DNA from: Clostridiales bacterium
GTDB taxonomy: Bacteria > Bacillota > Clostridia > TANB77 > SIG350
Length of the DNA stretch: 64,000 nt
Assembly: GCA_015056545.1 (NCBI GenBank)
Contig: SVGE01000001.1
Location: 264,081 to 328,080 of the forward strand
Reading direction: 5' to 3'
The notes under the pieces were generated by a model that ran no database searches, was not told the DNA's origin, and saw only the letters and a program-made list of their open reading frames with translations. Of the stretch, positions 1 through 10,496 are shown one piece after another; the first letter of the stretch is position 1, and each line of letters begins with the position of its first letter. Both the position numbers and the translations under genes were made by a program.

Positions 1-2772
1 TCCACCAGCTACACCACCAGTATGGAAAGTTCTCATTGTAAGCTGTGTACCAGGTTCACCAATTGATTGTGCAGCTATAATACCAACTGCTTCACCAATA
101 TCTACTTCTTGACCTGTTGCTAAGTTCTTACCATAACATTTAGCACAAATACCATGTTTTGTTCTACATGTTAATGTTGAACGTATATATGCACTTGTTA
201 TACCAGCTTCAACTACTGCCTTAGCTTTTTCTTCAGAAATTAATTCATTTCTTTCTACTAAAACTTCACCTGTTTCTGGATGAACAATATCTTTTGCAGC
301 ATATCTACCAGATAATCTATCTGATAATTTTTCTATTACATTATTTCCTTCTTTTATTTCAGAAACTAATGCACCTTCTTCTGTTCCACAATCTTTTTCT
401 CTAATAATTATATCTTGTGAAACATCAACTAGTCTTCTTGTTAAGTAACCAGCATCGGCTGTTCTTAACGCTGTATCTGCAAGACCTTTTCTAGCACCAT
501 GGGCAGATACGAAATATTCAAGTACATCAAGTCCTTCTCTGAAGCATGATTTAACTGGAATTTCTACCGCTTTACCTGATGTATCAGCCATAAGTCCTCT
601 TATACCAGCAAGTTGTCTTACTTGGTTCATATTACCTCTGGCTCCTGATTGTGCCATCATGAATATTGGGTTTAATTCATCAAAGTTATCTATCATTGCT
701 TTAGTTATATCTTTAATTGCTGCTTCCCAAACTTTAATAACTTGTTCATATCTATCATTATCTGTTAATTCACCACGTCTAAATCTCTTAGCAATTTCAT
801 CAACTTGTGCTTCAGCTTGAGCTAATAAGTCTTTTTTAGCTTCTGGTACTATAACATCTGAAATAGAAACTGTAATAGCACCTCTTGTAGAATATTTAAA
901 TCCTAATGATTTAATTTCATCTAAAACTTCTGCTGCTCTAACCATACCATGTTTTTTAATAGTTCTATCTACTATTTCACCAAGATTTTTCTTAACAACT
1001 GGGAATTCAATTTCTAGTTTGAATAAGTTATCTGGGTTGCTTCTATCTACATATCCTAAATCTTGTGGTATATTTCTATTAAATATTATTCTACCAGCAG
1101 TTGTTTCAACTATTTTTGTTATTACTTCTCCATCTATTTCTTTTGACATTCTTACTTTTATTAAAGCATGAAGTCCAATTACACCTTCATTATATGCAAG
1201 CATAACTTCATCAACATCTTTAAATACTTTTCCTTCACCTTTTTCTCCATCTCTTTGGATAGTTAAATAATAACTTCCTAAAATCATATCTTGTGAAGGT
1301 ACTGCAACTGGTTTACCATCTTGTGGTTTAAGTAAGTTATTTGAAGAAAGCATTAAAAATCTTGCTTCTGCTTGTGCTTCTGGTGATAATGGAACGTGTA
1401 CTGGCATTTGGTCACCATCGAAGTCAGCATTGAATGCTGCACAAACTAATGGATGTAATTTAATTGCTCTACCTTGAACTAATACTGGTTCAAATGCTTG
1501 AATACTTAATCTATGTAATGTAGGAGCACGGTTAAGCATAACTGGGTGATCTTTTATTACATATTCTAATACATCCCATATTTCTGGTTTTAATCTTTCT
1601 ACCATTCTTTTAGCATTTTTTATATTATGTGCTAAACCTCTTGCAACTAATTCTTTCATTACAAATGGTTTGAATAATTCTATTGCCATTTCTTTAGGTA
1701 AACCACATTGATACATTTTTAGTTCAGGACCAACAACGATAACTGAACGTCCAGAATAGTCAACCCTTTTACCTAATAAGTTTTGTCTAAATCTACCTTG
1801 TTTACCTTTTAATAAATCTGATAAAGATTTTAAAGGTCTATTTGTAGGTGTCATTACAGGTTTTCCTCTTCTTGAATTATCTATTAATGCATCAACTGCT
1901 TCTTGTAACATTCTTTTTTCATTTCTTACAATTATTTCAGGAGCACCTAATTCTAATAATCTTTTTAATCTGTTATTTCTATTAATAACTCTTCTATATA
2001 AATCATTTAAATCTGATGTAGCAAATCTACCACCATCTAATTGAACCATTGGACGTAATTCTGGAGGTATTACAGGTAATACTTCTAGTATCATCCATTC
2101 TGGTTTATTTCCAGATATATAGAATGATTCTATTGTTTCTAATCTTTTAATTATTTTAGCTTTCTTTTGCCCTGTTGCTGTTTCTAAATCTTTTTTAAGA
2201 GATTTTGTTAATGCTTCAACATCTATTTCTTGAAGTAATTCAAGTAATGCTTCTGCACCCATTCTAGCAACAAATCCTTTTTCACCATATTGTTCAACAG
2301 CATCTCTGTATTCTTTTTCAGATAATACTTGTGTTTTCATAAGAGCTGTTTCTTTTGGATCTGTAACAATATATGATGAAAAATATACAACTTTTTCTAT
2401 AGCTCTTGGTGATACATCTAGCATAAGACCTATTCTATTAGGAATACCTTTAAAATACCAAATATGAGCTATTGGAGCAGCAAGTTCGATGTGACCCATT
2501 CTTTCTCTTCTTACTTTTGCTTTTGTTACTTCAACACCACATCTATCACAAACTATTCCTTTATATCTAACTCTTTTGTATTTACCACAATGACATTCCC
2601 AGTCTTTTGTTGGTCCAAATATTTTTTCACAAAACAACCCATCTTTTTCAGGTTTTAAAGTTCTATAGTTTATTGTTTCTGGTTTTTTAACTTCTCCTTT
2701 TGACCATTCTCTTATTTTCTCAGGTGAAGCTATACCTATTTTAATACTATTAAAATTTTCAAAATCTGCCAT
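1..2772 (-). CDS. rpoC: DNA-directed RNA polymerase subunit beta' (partial)
   Basis: Catalytic beta' subunit of RNA polymerase; the first 924 codons are present and the C-terminus lies beyond the window edge. The ATG at 2772 follows a GAAGGGAGGAAG Shine-Dalgarno, 15 nt after the rpoB stop, so the two are co-transcribed. Visible landmarks are the N-terminal zinc finger ([13 protein letters not shown]), the active-site aspartate triad NADFDGD near residue 448, and at the window edge the segment [20 protein letters not shown] that leads into the trigger loop. No frame break is seen. Identification is certain. Confidence 0.98.
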   Translation of the reverse strand, partial: MADFENFNSIKIGIASPEKIREWSKGEVKKPETINYRTLKPEKDGLFCEKIFGPTKDWECHCGKYKRVRYKGIVCDRCGVEVTKAKVRRERMGHIELAAPIAHIWYFKGIPNRIGLMLDVSPRAIEKVVYFSSYIVTDPKETALMKTQVLSEKEYRDAVEQYGEKGFVARMGAEALLELLQEIDVEALTKSLKKDLETATGQKKAKIIKRLETIESFYISGNKPEWMILEVLPVIPPELRPMVQLDGGRFATSDLNDLYRRVINRNNRLKRLLELGAPEIIVRNEKRMLQEAVDALIDNSRRGKPVMTPTNRPLKSLSDLLKGKQGRFRQNLLGKRVDYSGRSVIVVGPELKMYQCGLPKEMAIELFKPFVMKELVARGLAHNIKNAKRMVERLKPEIWDVLEYVIKDHPVMLNRAPTLHRLSIQAFEPVLVQGRAIKLHPLVCAAFNADFDGDQMPVHVPLSPEAQAEARFLMLSSNNLLKPQDGKPVAVPSQDMILGSYYLTIQRDGEKGEGKVFKDVDEVMLAYNEGVIGLHALIKVRMSKEIDGEVITKIVETTAGRIIFNRNIPQDLGYVDRSNPDNLFKLEIEFPVVKKNLGEIVDRTIKKHGMVRAAEVLDEIKSLGFKYSTRGAITVSISDVIVPEAKKDLLAQAEAQVDEIAKRFRRGELTDNDRYEQVIKVWEAAIKDITKAMIDNFDELNPIFMMAQSGARGNMNQVRQLAGIRGLMADTSGKAVEIPVKSCFREGLDVLEYFVSAHGARKGLADTALRTADAGYLTRRLVDVSQDIIIREKDCGTEEGALVSEIKEGNNVIEKLSDRLSGRYAAKDIVHPETGEVLVERNELISEEKAKAVVEAGITSAYIRSTLTCRTKHGICAKCYGKNLATGQEVDIGEAVGIIAAQSIGEPGTQLTMRTFHTGGVAGG

Positions 2773-2787
2773 CTTTCTTCCTCCCTT

Positions 2788-5700
2788 CTACTCTTCATCA
2801 TCTATAAAGTCATCATCAAAAACATCTGTAAATGATTCATCTAATACATCTGATAAATCTTCATCATCTAGATTTTCTTCTATCATTTCATCTGCTAATA
2901 AGTCGTTTTTATTCAAATCTCCAATAATGTTTTCATTAGATAGATTTAATTCTAAATCTTCTCCATCATCAACACTTTCTTTGATTTCAATTTCTTCATC
3001 TTCATCAGATAATATTTTAATATCTAAACCTAAACTTTGTAGTTCTTTAATTAAAACTTTAAATGATTCAGGTATACCAGGTTCAGGAATATTATCTCCT
3101 TTTACAATAGCTTCATATGTTTTTACTCTACCTACAACATCATCTGATTTAACTGTTAATATTTCTTGAAGTGTATATGCTGCACCATATGCTTCTAATG
3201 CCCAAACTTCCATTTCACCAAATCTTTGTCCACCAAATTGAGCTTTACCACCTAATGGTTGTTGTGTAACTAATGAGTATGGACCAGTTGAACGAGCATG
3301 TATTTTTTCATCAACTAAGTGGTGAAGTTTTAACATGTACATTACACCAACTGTAACATCTTGATCAAATGGTTCACCAGTTCTACCATCAAATACTTTT
3401 CTCTTACCTGTTCTTGGAAGTCCAGCTAATTCTAATGTATTAAATACATCTTCTTCATTTGCACCATCAAATACTGGTGTAGCTATTTTCCAGCCTAATG
3501 TTTTAGCAGCATAACCTAAGTGAACTTCTAATACTTGCCCTATATTCATACGAGAAGGAATACCTAATGGATTTAATACTATTTGAAGTGGTGTTCCATC
3601 TTCCAAAAATGGCATATCTTCTTCTGGTAATACTCTTGAAATAACACCCTTGTTACCATGACGTCCAGCCATTTTATCCCCAACAGATATTTTTCTCTTT
3701 TTAGCTATATATACTCTAATTACTTCATTAACACCTGGTGCTAATTCGTCACCATTTTTTCTAGAAAATACTTTAATATCTACTATTGTTCCACCTTCTC
3801 CATGTGGTACTCTAAGTGAATTATCTCTAACTTCTCTAGCTTTTTCACCAAAGATTGCTCTTAATAATCTTTCTTCAGCTGTTAAGTCTGTTTCACCTTT
3901 TGGAGTTACTTTACCAACTAATATGTCACCTGGTACAACTTCTGCACCTATTCTAATTACACCTCTTTCATCAAGGTCTTTTAACATATCTTCACCAACA
4001 TTTGGTATGTCTCTTGTAAACTCTTCAGGCCCTAATTTTGTATCCCTACATTCACAATCATATTCTTCAATATGAATTGATGTAAATACGTCTTCTTTAA
4101 CTAATCTTTCATTTATTAATATAGCATCCTCGTAGTTATATCCTTCCCAAGTCATGAAACCTATTAAGATATTTTTACCTAATGCTAATTCACCATTATG
4201 TGTTGAAGGACCATCTGCTATTATATCCCCTGCTTTAACTTTTTCATTCTCAACAACAATTGGTTTTTGATTTACACAAGTTCCTTGGTTAGATCTCGCA
4301 AATTTATGTAATGGATATTTTTCTAATCCTTTTTTAGTTTTAATTGTTATTTCATCTGCTGTTACTTTTTGTACAGTACCATCATTTTCAGCTATAACAC
4401 AAACACCACAGTCTTTTGCAGCTCTGTATTCAATACCTGTTCCAACTATTGGTGAATCAGTTTTGATTAGTGGAACTGCTTGTCTTTGCATGTTTGCACC
4501 CATAAGAGCACGGTTAGCGTCATCATTTTCCAAGAAAGGTATCATTGCTGCAGCAACAGATACTAATTGCTTTGGTGAAATATCCATGTAATCTACCTTT
4601 GAAGGTGGAACTTGAAGTATTTCATCTTGATATCTTACTTTTATTTTTTTGTTTACTAATTTACCATCTTTATCCATTGGTTCATATGCAGGAGCTATTA
4701 TGTATTTATCTTCTTCTTCTGCATCCATGTATATTATTTCATCTGTTACTATACCAGTTTCTTTATCTACTTTTCTATATGGTGATTCAATAAATCCATA
4801 TTCATTAATAATTGCAAAACTTGGAAGTGATGAAATAAGTCCTATGTTTGGTCCTTCTGGAGATTCAATTGGACATAATCTTCCATAATGTGTATGGTGA
4901 ATATCTCTAACTTCGAAACCAGCTCTTTCTCTAGATAAACCACCAGGTCCTAATGCTGAAATTCTTCTTTTATGTGTAAGTTCAGTTAATGGATTTGTTT
5001 GATCCATAAATTGAGATAATTGGCTACTTCCAAAGAATTCTCTAATTGCTGAAGAAATAGGTTTTGTATTAATTAATGTTTGTGGTGTTACAACATCTAA
5101 GTCTTGAATTGTCATTCTTTCTCTAATAACTTTTTCAAGTCTTGCTAAACCAATTCTAAATTGGTTTTGTAAAAGTTCACCAACACCTCTAATTCTTCTG
5201 TTTGCTAAATGGTCTATATCATCTGTAGAACCTAAACCATATATTAAGTTATTTAAATAGTTAATAGATGCAAATACATCTTCAACTGTAACATGTGATG
5301 TTACTAAATCATGTATATTTTGCTCTATTTTTTTATTTAAATCTTTTGCTGGAGTTTCTTCCATTAATTTTTTAAGCACTGCATAATTAACATATTGTTT
5401 AATACCTGCTGGAGCTTTTGGTACAAATTCGTATATATCTACTGTACCATTACCTATTATTTTTACTTCATTTTCTCCAACTTTAACAAATACTTCATTT
5501 AATCCACTATTTTGGATATCTTTTGCAACTTCTTTTGAAATTACTTCACCAGCTGTAACTAATATTTCACCTGTTTCTAAACTTACTACATCTTTTGCAG
5601 CAATTTTCCCTTCGATTCTATTAGCTAAACTTAATTTTTTATTATATTTATATCTACCAACTTTAGATATATCATATCTTCTATCATCAAAGAACATTGC

Positions 5701-6465
5701 ATTAAATAAGTTTCTTGCAGCTTCTTCTGTTGGTAGCTCTCCTGGTCTTAATTTTTTATATATTTCAACTAACGCTTCAGCTTGAGTTCTTGTTGTATCT
5801 TTTTCTAATGTTGCTTTAATTTTTTCATCATAATTGAATAATTCTAATATCTCAGAATCTTTAACAACACCTAATGCTTTGATTAAAGTAGTAACTGGTA
5901 ATTTTCTAGTTCTATCTACTCTAACATAGAAAATGTCATTAACATCTGTCTCATATTCTAACCATGCACCTCTGTTTGGCATAACAGTAGCTGAATATAA
6001 CTCTTTACCTGTTTTATCATGTGTCATTTCATAATAACAACCTGGAGAACGAACTAATTGGTTAACTATAACTCTCTCTGCACCATTTATTACAAATGTA
6101 CCACTTGGTGTCATTAATGGAATTTCCCCCATAAATATTTCTTGTTCCTTAATTTCACCTGTTTCTTTGTTAATTAATCTTACTTTAACTTGTAATCTGT
6201 CTGCATAAGTAGCATCTTTTTCTTTTGATTTATCAATATCGTATTTTGGATTATTTTCCATATAGTAATCAACAAACTCTAATATTAGATTACCTGTGTA
6301 ATCAATAATTGGAGAAATGTCTTTTAATGCTTCACCTAATCCTTCTTTTAAAAACCATTCATATGAGTCTTTTTGAACAGCAATTAAATTAGGTATTTCT
6401 AACATATCACCTATTTTTGAATAAGTTTTACGTGTAGCCTTACCTTGTACCAAATCTTTTACCAA
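2788..6465 (-). CDS. rpoB: DNA-directed RNA polymerase subunit beta
   Basis: Beta subunit of RNA polymerase, 1225 aa, full length. It starts at a TTG behind AGAGGTGATTTAA. The rifampicin-binding cluster near residues 475-510 reads [23 protein letters not shown], with the Q, D, H and S positions unchanged, so rifampicin sensitivity is expected. The last ~85 residues are a highly acidic tail, as in other Firmicutes. It has its own promoter (6721-6749) and a ~250-nt leader. The upstream neighbours are J-domain genes rather than the usual rplJ-rplL, and a terminator separates them. Confidence 0.98.
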   Translation of the reverse strand: MVKDLVQGKATRKTYSKIGDMLEIPNLIAVQKDSYEWFLKEGLGEALKDISPIIDYTGNLILEFVDYYMENNPKYDIDKSKEKDATYADRLQVKVRLINKETGEIKEQEIFMGEIPLMTPSGTFVINGAERVIVNQLVRSPGCYYEMTHDKTGKELYSATVMPNRGAWLEYETDVNDIFYVRVDRTRKLPVTTLIKALGVVKDSEILELFNYDEKIKATLEKDTTRTQAEALVEIYKKLRPGELPTEEAARNLFNAMFFDDRRYDISKVGRYKYNKKLSLANRIEGKIAAKDVVSLETGEILVTAGEVISKEVAKDIQNSGLNEVFVKVGENEVKIIGNGTVDIYEFVPKAPAGIKQYVNYAVLKKLMEETPAKDLNKKIEQNIHDLVTSHVTVEDVFASINYLNNLIYGLGSTDDIDHLANRRIRGVGELLQNQFRIGLARLEKVIRERMTIQDLDVVTPQTLINTKPISSAIREFFGSSQLSQFMDQTNPLTELTHKRRISALGPGGLSRERAGFEVRDIHHTHYGRLCPIESPEGPNIGLISSLPSFAIINEYGFIESPYRKVDKETGIVTDEIIYMDAEEEDKYIIAPAYEPMDKDGKLVNKKIKVRYQDEILQVPPSKVDYMDISPKQLVSVAAAMIPFLENDDANRALMGANMQRQAVPLIKTDSPIVGTGIEYRAAKDCGVCVIAENDGTVQKVTADEITIKTKKGLEKYPLHKFARSNQGTCVNQKPIVVENEKVKAGDIIADGPSTHNGELALGKNILIGFMTWEGYNYEDAILINERLVKEDVFTSIHIEEYDCECRDTKLGPEEFTRDIPNVGEDMLKDLDERGVIRIGAEVVPGDILVGKVTPKGETDLTAEERLLRAIFGEKAREVRDNSLRVPHGEGGTIVDIKVFSRKNGDELAPGVNEVIRVYIAKKRKISVGDKMAGRHGNKGVISRVLPEEDMPFLEDGTPLQIVLNPLGIPSRMNIGQVLEVHLGYAAKTLGWKIATPVFDGANEEDVFNTLELAGLPRTGKRKVFDGRTGEPFDQDVTVGVMYMLKLHHLVDEKIHARSTGPYSLVTQQPLGGKAQFGGQRFGEMEVWALEAYGAAYTLQEILTVKSDDVVGRVKTYEAIVKGDNIPEPGIPESFKVLIKELQSLGLDIKILSDEDEEIEIKESVDDGEDLELNLSNENIIGDLNKNDLLADEMIEENLDDEDLSDVLDESFTDVFDDDFIDDEE

Positions 6466-6479
6466 TTAAATCACCTCTT

Positions 6480-6714
6480 AAATAAAATTTTAAATATCTG
6501 CGAAATTGCAATAGAATGTTACAATCCCTAAGAAAAAATATATATTAAACCAAGTTATTAGAAATAGAATGTTTCTAATCTTGCTTTAGACCTTTGTAGA
6601 CAAACAAAACAAGAGGGTAAGCAATTTTATCCTCTTGAATTATTATATTTATTTAACATTTTTTATATATATATACTTTATCATACCCACTCCTAATAAA
6701 GTTAAATTTCTACT
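6480..6714 (-). promoter_or_regulatory. Structured 5' leader of rpoBC with twin hairpins
   Basis: The region between the rpoB promoter and its start would be transcribed as ~250 nt. In RNA order it holds three elements: (a) a CAAGAGG/CCTCTTG hairpin (6610-6637) followed by TTTTGTTTG, resembling a weak intrinsic terminator; (b) a hairpin at 6557-6579, ATTAGAAA-loop-TTTCTAAT; (c) a hairpin at 6505-6525, ATTGTAA-loop-TTGCAAT. Hairpins b and c have the identical 7-nt loop CATTCTA on different stems. The structures are seen directly; a regulatory role is inferred. No known leader family was recognised. Confidence 0.55.
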
Positions 6715-6720
6715 AATATA

Positions 6721-6749
6721 TATTAACATAATTATTAGGTACTTGTCAA
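6721..6749 (-). promoter_or_regulatory. rpoBC promoter
   Basis: TTGACA (6744-6749), a 17-bp spacer and TTAATA (6721-6726). The consensus -35 and exact spacing make this the main rpoBC promoter, giving a leader of about 250 nt. Confidence 0.8.
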
Positions 6750-6795
6750 CCAGTTTTGATAAAGTTTTTTATTATTTTAGTCTTTAAATATTATA

Positions 6796-6822
6796 CAAAA
6801 GGAAACTAATCTAATAGTTTCC
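6796..6822 (-). terminator. Terminator after the J-domain gene pair
   Basis: Stem GGAAACTA/TAGTTTCC with a 6-nt loop followed by TTTTG on the minus strand, directly after the 360-aa J-domain gene. It isolates the ftsK operon from rpoBC. Confidence 0.7.
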
Positions 6823-6826
6823 TCAT

Positions 6827-7909
6827 CTATAACATACTAGTTCCAAAAATATCATTAAAATTAAATATTACTTTCCATTCCCCTTCTACATTTAAAACAG
6901 TAATTGTAATTTCTCTTTCAACTTTTTCATTAACATTTTCTTCTAAAAATTCTACTATCTTATTTAAATTTTCTTGATATACCTTTTCCCTCTCTTCTTG
7001 TGAAGTATAAGCTAATGAACCTGTAGAATATTTATCTTTTTTCCATTTATTATATTCAGATATTGCATTTGCAACATCAAAAGTTTCAACCGTAACACTA
7101 ACTTTTGCCTGTTTATTCGTTACAATATAATCTTCTATTGTATAATCAGTATTATTTAGTATATAACTATATACAATTTTATCTTTATTTAATGTATTAA
7201 TATTATAAGCATAAATTTTTGAAGATTTTGTTAAATATTCATTTATTCTTTCAAAATCATATTCTTTTAAATCTTCAAATAATTCATTTACTAAATTAAC
7301 AGGCGTTAAATCATCAATTTCATGTTCTTCATCTTGTTTTTGTTCTGGTTGAGTTGTAGTTGAAGATGAATTGTTATTATTTATTTGATGTTGATTATTA
7401 TCTGTAAATAATGAACCAATTAATGAAAATAATCTTATTATAGCAAATATTATTATAAAAAATATAATAATCAATATGGCTTTTGACGTTCTATCAAGTT
7501 GAACATTACGAATTCTTTTTAATATATTTAGGTTATTTGCATAATCATCTTCTTGTACATAATAATTATTATACATGTTTGTATTAATATTTTGTTTCAT
7601 ATTTTCATAACTAATATTATCTTGTTTTTGTTCTTCATAATATTCTTTATATTTCATACTATTGTTTTGTTCATCTTGAACTTTTTTAGATTTATCTTCT
7701 TGCTCTAAATTATAGTCATATTCTTCCCTTTTTTGTGTATTAGATAATATTTCATATGCACTATTAAGCTTTTTCATCATTTTTTCTGCTTTTTCTTTAT
7801 CTTCTGCCACATCTGGATGATACTTTTTAGCAAGAGTTTTATACGCTTTTTCAATTACTTCTGGTGAAGCATTTTTGCTCACTTCTAAAATTTCATATAA
7901 GTTTTCCAT
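6827..7909 (-). CDS. J-domain membrane protein (first of two)
   Basis: A 360-aa protein. Residues 1-70 form a DnaJ-type J domain with HPD at 31-33. Next comes a charged, Asn-rich linker, one transmembrane segment (~143-163, AILIIIFFIIIFAII), an Asn/Ser/Thr/Gln-rich stretch and a ~160-residue C-terminal domain that would lie outside the membrane. It lacks the Gly/Phe and zinc regions of true DnaJ, so it is a J-domain co-chaperone (DnaK-stimulating) of unknown specificity rather than DnaJ itself. It is the last gene of the ftsK operon, 14 bp after a paralogue of the same architecture. Confidence 0.8.
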   Translation of the reverse strand: MENLYEILEVSKNASPEVIEKAYKTLAKKYHPDVAEDKEKAEKMMKKLNSAYEILSNTQKREEYDYNLEQEDKSKKVQDEQNNSMKYKEYYEEQKQDNISYENMKQNINTNMYNNYYVQEDDYANNLNILKRIRNVQLDRTSKAILIIIFFIIIFAIIRLFSLIGSLFTDNNQHQINNNNSSSTTTQPEQKQDEEHEIDDLTPVNLVNELFEDLKEYDFERINEYLTKSSKIYAYNINTLNKDKIVYSYILNNTDYTIEDYIVTNKQAKVSVTVETFDVANAISEYNKWKKDKYSTGSLAYTSQEEREKVYQENLNKIVEFLEENVNEKVEREITITVLNVEGEWKVIFNFNDIFGTSML

Positions 7910-7923
7910 TAAACACCTACCTA

Positions 7924-8832
7924 TTACATCCCTAATAACTCTATTCTTTTTTCTTCTGGAAAATTAATTTTCCACCCATCATTAGTTTCTAGTACTTCTA
8001 AAAAAACTGTAGTTTTTTCCTTATTGTAAGTTTTTCCATTTAAAAATTTATAAAAATCCCATATTGGCATTTTATTATTTTCTTCTAAAAATTCTGCTAT
8101 TAATTCTACAGACATATCATCTCTTTCAATCTCTATTTGAACAATTAACTTGTCTCCTTGATTTATACTTTTAATTATTTTACATTCTGAATTCATTGCT
8201 ATATATTTATACATTAAGCTATGTAAAACTATTATATCATTTTCATTTCCATAATTCTCATGATTTATTGTATAACTTTCAACATTTGACATACCCATTT
8301 TAAAATTATCAAGAAATTCTTCTACAACATCTATTCCTGGATGTTCCATACTCATTAACCAATCAAGCTTATAAAAAACTAATAAAATTATAAATGAAAT
8401 AATTAATAGCTTTATTTTTCTTTTTATTTCATTCACACTTATATTATTATTCCTTTGATTATACGATGTTTCTGACTTATTAGAATAATATGTATATGAT
8501 TGGTTATATGTATGTTCAGTATTATAATAATCTCTTTGTTTTTTTATATTTTTTCGAAGATTATAATAATACTCTGGATCTTTTTTCACTCTATAATCTT
8601 TTGCATTAACTTTTCTTTCTTGTACCTCTATACTTAAATCATATTTTTTTCTTTCCTCTATATTAGATAAAATATCATATGCAACATTTATTTCTTTCAT
8701 TTTTTCCTCTGCTTTTATTCTATCTTCTGCTATATCAGGATGATATTTTTTTGCTAAATTTCTATATGCCTTATTTATTTCTTCATCTGTTGCATTTTTA
8801 TTTATTTCTAATATTTCATACAAATTTTTCAT
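7924..8832 (-). CDS. J-domain membrane protein (second of two)
   Basis: A 302-aa paralogue of the next gene downstream: J domain at 1-70 with HPD at 31-33, a Tyr/Asn-rich linker, a single hydrophobic segment (~141-156, LLIISFIILLVFYKL) and a ~140-residue C-terminal domain. The two J domains are clearly alike, but the linkers and C-terminal domains have diverged, which suggests tandem duplication followed by specialisation. The start is 8 bp after the MBL gene, so it belongs to the same operon. Confidence 0.8.
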   Translation of the reverse strand: MKNLYEILEINKNATDEEINKAYRNLAKKYHPDIAEDRIKAEEKMKEINVAYDILSNIEERKKYDLSIEVQERKVNAKDYRVKKDPEYYYNLRKNIKKQRDYYNTEHTYNQSYTYYSNKSETSYNQRNNNISVNEIKRKIKLLIISFIILLVFYKLDWLMSMEHPGIDVVEEFLDNFKMGMSNVESYTINHENYGNENDIIVLHSLMYKYIAMNSECKIIKSINQGDKLIVQIEIERDDMSVELIAEFLEENNKMPIWDFYKFLNGKTYNKEKTTVFLEVLETNDGWKINFPEEKRIELLGM

Positions 8833-8840
8833 AATTTTTC

Positions 8841-10484
8841 CTACATTTTAACTATATCTAGTATTTGATCTTCTAATTCTAAAATCTTACCATTAATAGC
8901 TTTAATCTTTTCATCATTTTGTTCTTCTTTTAAATCTTTTCTAATATAATCTGACATTTCTTGAAGTTCTTCTTTTAATGTTTCTAATCTATCTAATAAT
9001 TCTAATCTTTCATATCTATATACATCTTTAGCAACCATTTCACCAATTTTATGAACTCTATCTGCTGTTACTTCAAACACATCACCTAATTGTGGTATTT
9101 CAGTATTTATATAATATTTTTCTTTTATTAAATCAGATAATGCTTTTTGACTATCATATTCACCATGTACAATAAATATTTGTTTTACTTTATCTTTAAA
9201 TTCACTTACAAATTCTAATAATCCTTCTTGGTCAGCATGACATGAAAAGCCTTCTATTTTTTCAATTCTAGCATTAACACTTATTTCTTCACCAAAAATT
9301 CTAACTTTTTTAGCTCCATCTAATATTCTTCTTCCTAGAGTTCCTTCTGCTTGATATCCAACAAAAAGTACTGTTGAATTTTGTTTCCATAAATTATGTT
9401 TTAAATGATGTTTAATTCTACCTGCTTCACACATTCCACTAGCAGAAATTATTATACATTGCTCAGTACTTTCATTTAAAGCTTTTGATTCTTCTGCTGT
9501 TTTAGTAAATTTTAAACCTGGAAATTCTATTGGAATTTGACCATCTTTTATAAATGCTTGTGCTTCTTCATCAAAAATATCTATATTTTCCTTAAATATT
9601 TCTGTTGCAGATATTGCAAGTGGACTATCTACATATACAGGAATGTTTAATACTCTTTCTATTTTCTTTTTATATTCTTCATCAGAATTTGTTCTGCATT
9701 TAAATAACTCAAATAATATTTCTTGTGTTCTACCGACTGCAAATGAAGGAATAATTAAATTACCCCCTGCTTCTAATGTTTCTATTGCTATATCTAAAAA
9801 TCTTTCACCTTTAGGTTTTGTTCTATCATGATTTCTATCACCATATGTTGATTCCATTATTATATAATCTGCTGATTCTATTTTTTCTCTATCTCTAATT
9901 AATGGATGATTATCTTGACCAATATCTCCTGTAAATAATAATTTTTGTTCTTTTCCATCCTCATATACCCATATTTCTACCATACTAGAACCAAGCATAT
10001 GACCAGCTTCATTAAATCTAATTTTTATACTTTCATCTATTTCAATTATCTCATCATATTTAACTGGATTAAATAATTTCATACAATCTATACCATCTTG
10101 TGCAGTATAAATTGGTGGAATTGTATGTTTTCCTTCTCTTCTTCTTTTTCTATTTAACCATTCAATTTCTAATTCTTGTATATGTCCACTATCTGGAAGC
10201 ATTACTCTACACAAATCTGTTGTTGCTTCTGTTGCTATTACAGGATTTGAATATCCCTCTTTATATAATTTAGGTATTCTACCTGAATGGTCTATATGTG
10301 CATGTGTAAGTATTATAAAGTCTATTTCAGTAGGATCATATTGGAATTCTTCTGTATTAAGCATGACTTCTTTAGATTTTCCTTGAAATAGTCCACAATC
10401 TACCATAAATTTTTTAGTTTTAGTCTCTACTAAAAAGTTTGAACCTGTAACTGTTCTTGCACCACCTAAGAAACTAATTTTCAT
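8841..10484 (-). CDS. MBL-fold beta-CASP ribonuclease-like protein (CPSF/YSH1 type)
   Basis: About 547 aa. The metallo-beta-lactamase motif HAHIDH sits near residues 61-66. Later motifs (GSSMVEI, FTGDIG, MESTYGDR) and the beta-CASP part (SASGMCEAGRIKHHL, SCHADQEGLLEF, VHGEYDSQ) place it in the MBL/beta-CASP family of RNA-processing nucleases. The last ~70 residues look coiled-coil. The start is taken at the second ATG because GGGGG lies right against the first one. It sits between ftsK (6 bp) and the J-domain genes. A role in RNA processing is inferred from the family. Confidence 0.85.
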   Translation of the reverse strand: MKISFLGGARTVTGSNFLVETKTKKFMVDCGLFQGKSKEVMLNTEEFQYDPTEIDFIILTHAHIDHSGRIPKLYKEGYSNPVIATEATTDLCRVMLPDSGHIQELEIEWLNRKRRREGKHTIPPIYTAQDGIDCMKLFNPVKYDEIIEIDESIKIRFNEAGHMLGSSMVEIWVYEDGKEQKLLFTGDIGQDNHPLIRDREKIESADYIIMESTYGDRNHDRTKPKGERFLDIAIETLEAGGNLIIPSFAVGRTQEILFELFKCRTNSDEEYKKKIERVLNIPVYVDSPLAISATEIFKENIDIFDEEAQAFIKDGQIPIEFPGLKFTKTAEESKALNESTEQCIIISASGMCEAGRIKHHLKHNLWKQNSTVLFVGYQAEGTLGRRILDGAKKVRIFGEEISVNARIEKIEGFSCHADQEGLLEFVSEFKDKVKQIFIVHGEYDSQKALSDLIKEKYYINTEIPQLGDVFEVTADRVHKIGEMVAKDVYRYERLELLDRLETLKEELQEMSDYIRKDLKEEQNDEKIKAINGKILELEDQILDIVKM

Positions 10485-10496
10485 AAACATCCCCCT

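Noticed and set aside
4545..4888. Overlapping plus-strand open frames inside rpoB
   Set aside because: Antisense shadows of a certain gene; low-complexity Leu/Tyr composition and no ribosome sites. The same holds for other frames opposite ribosomal genes, polC and nrdD.
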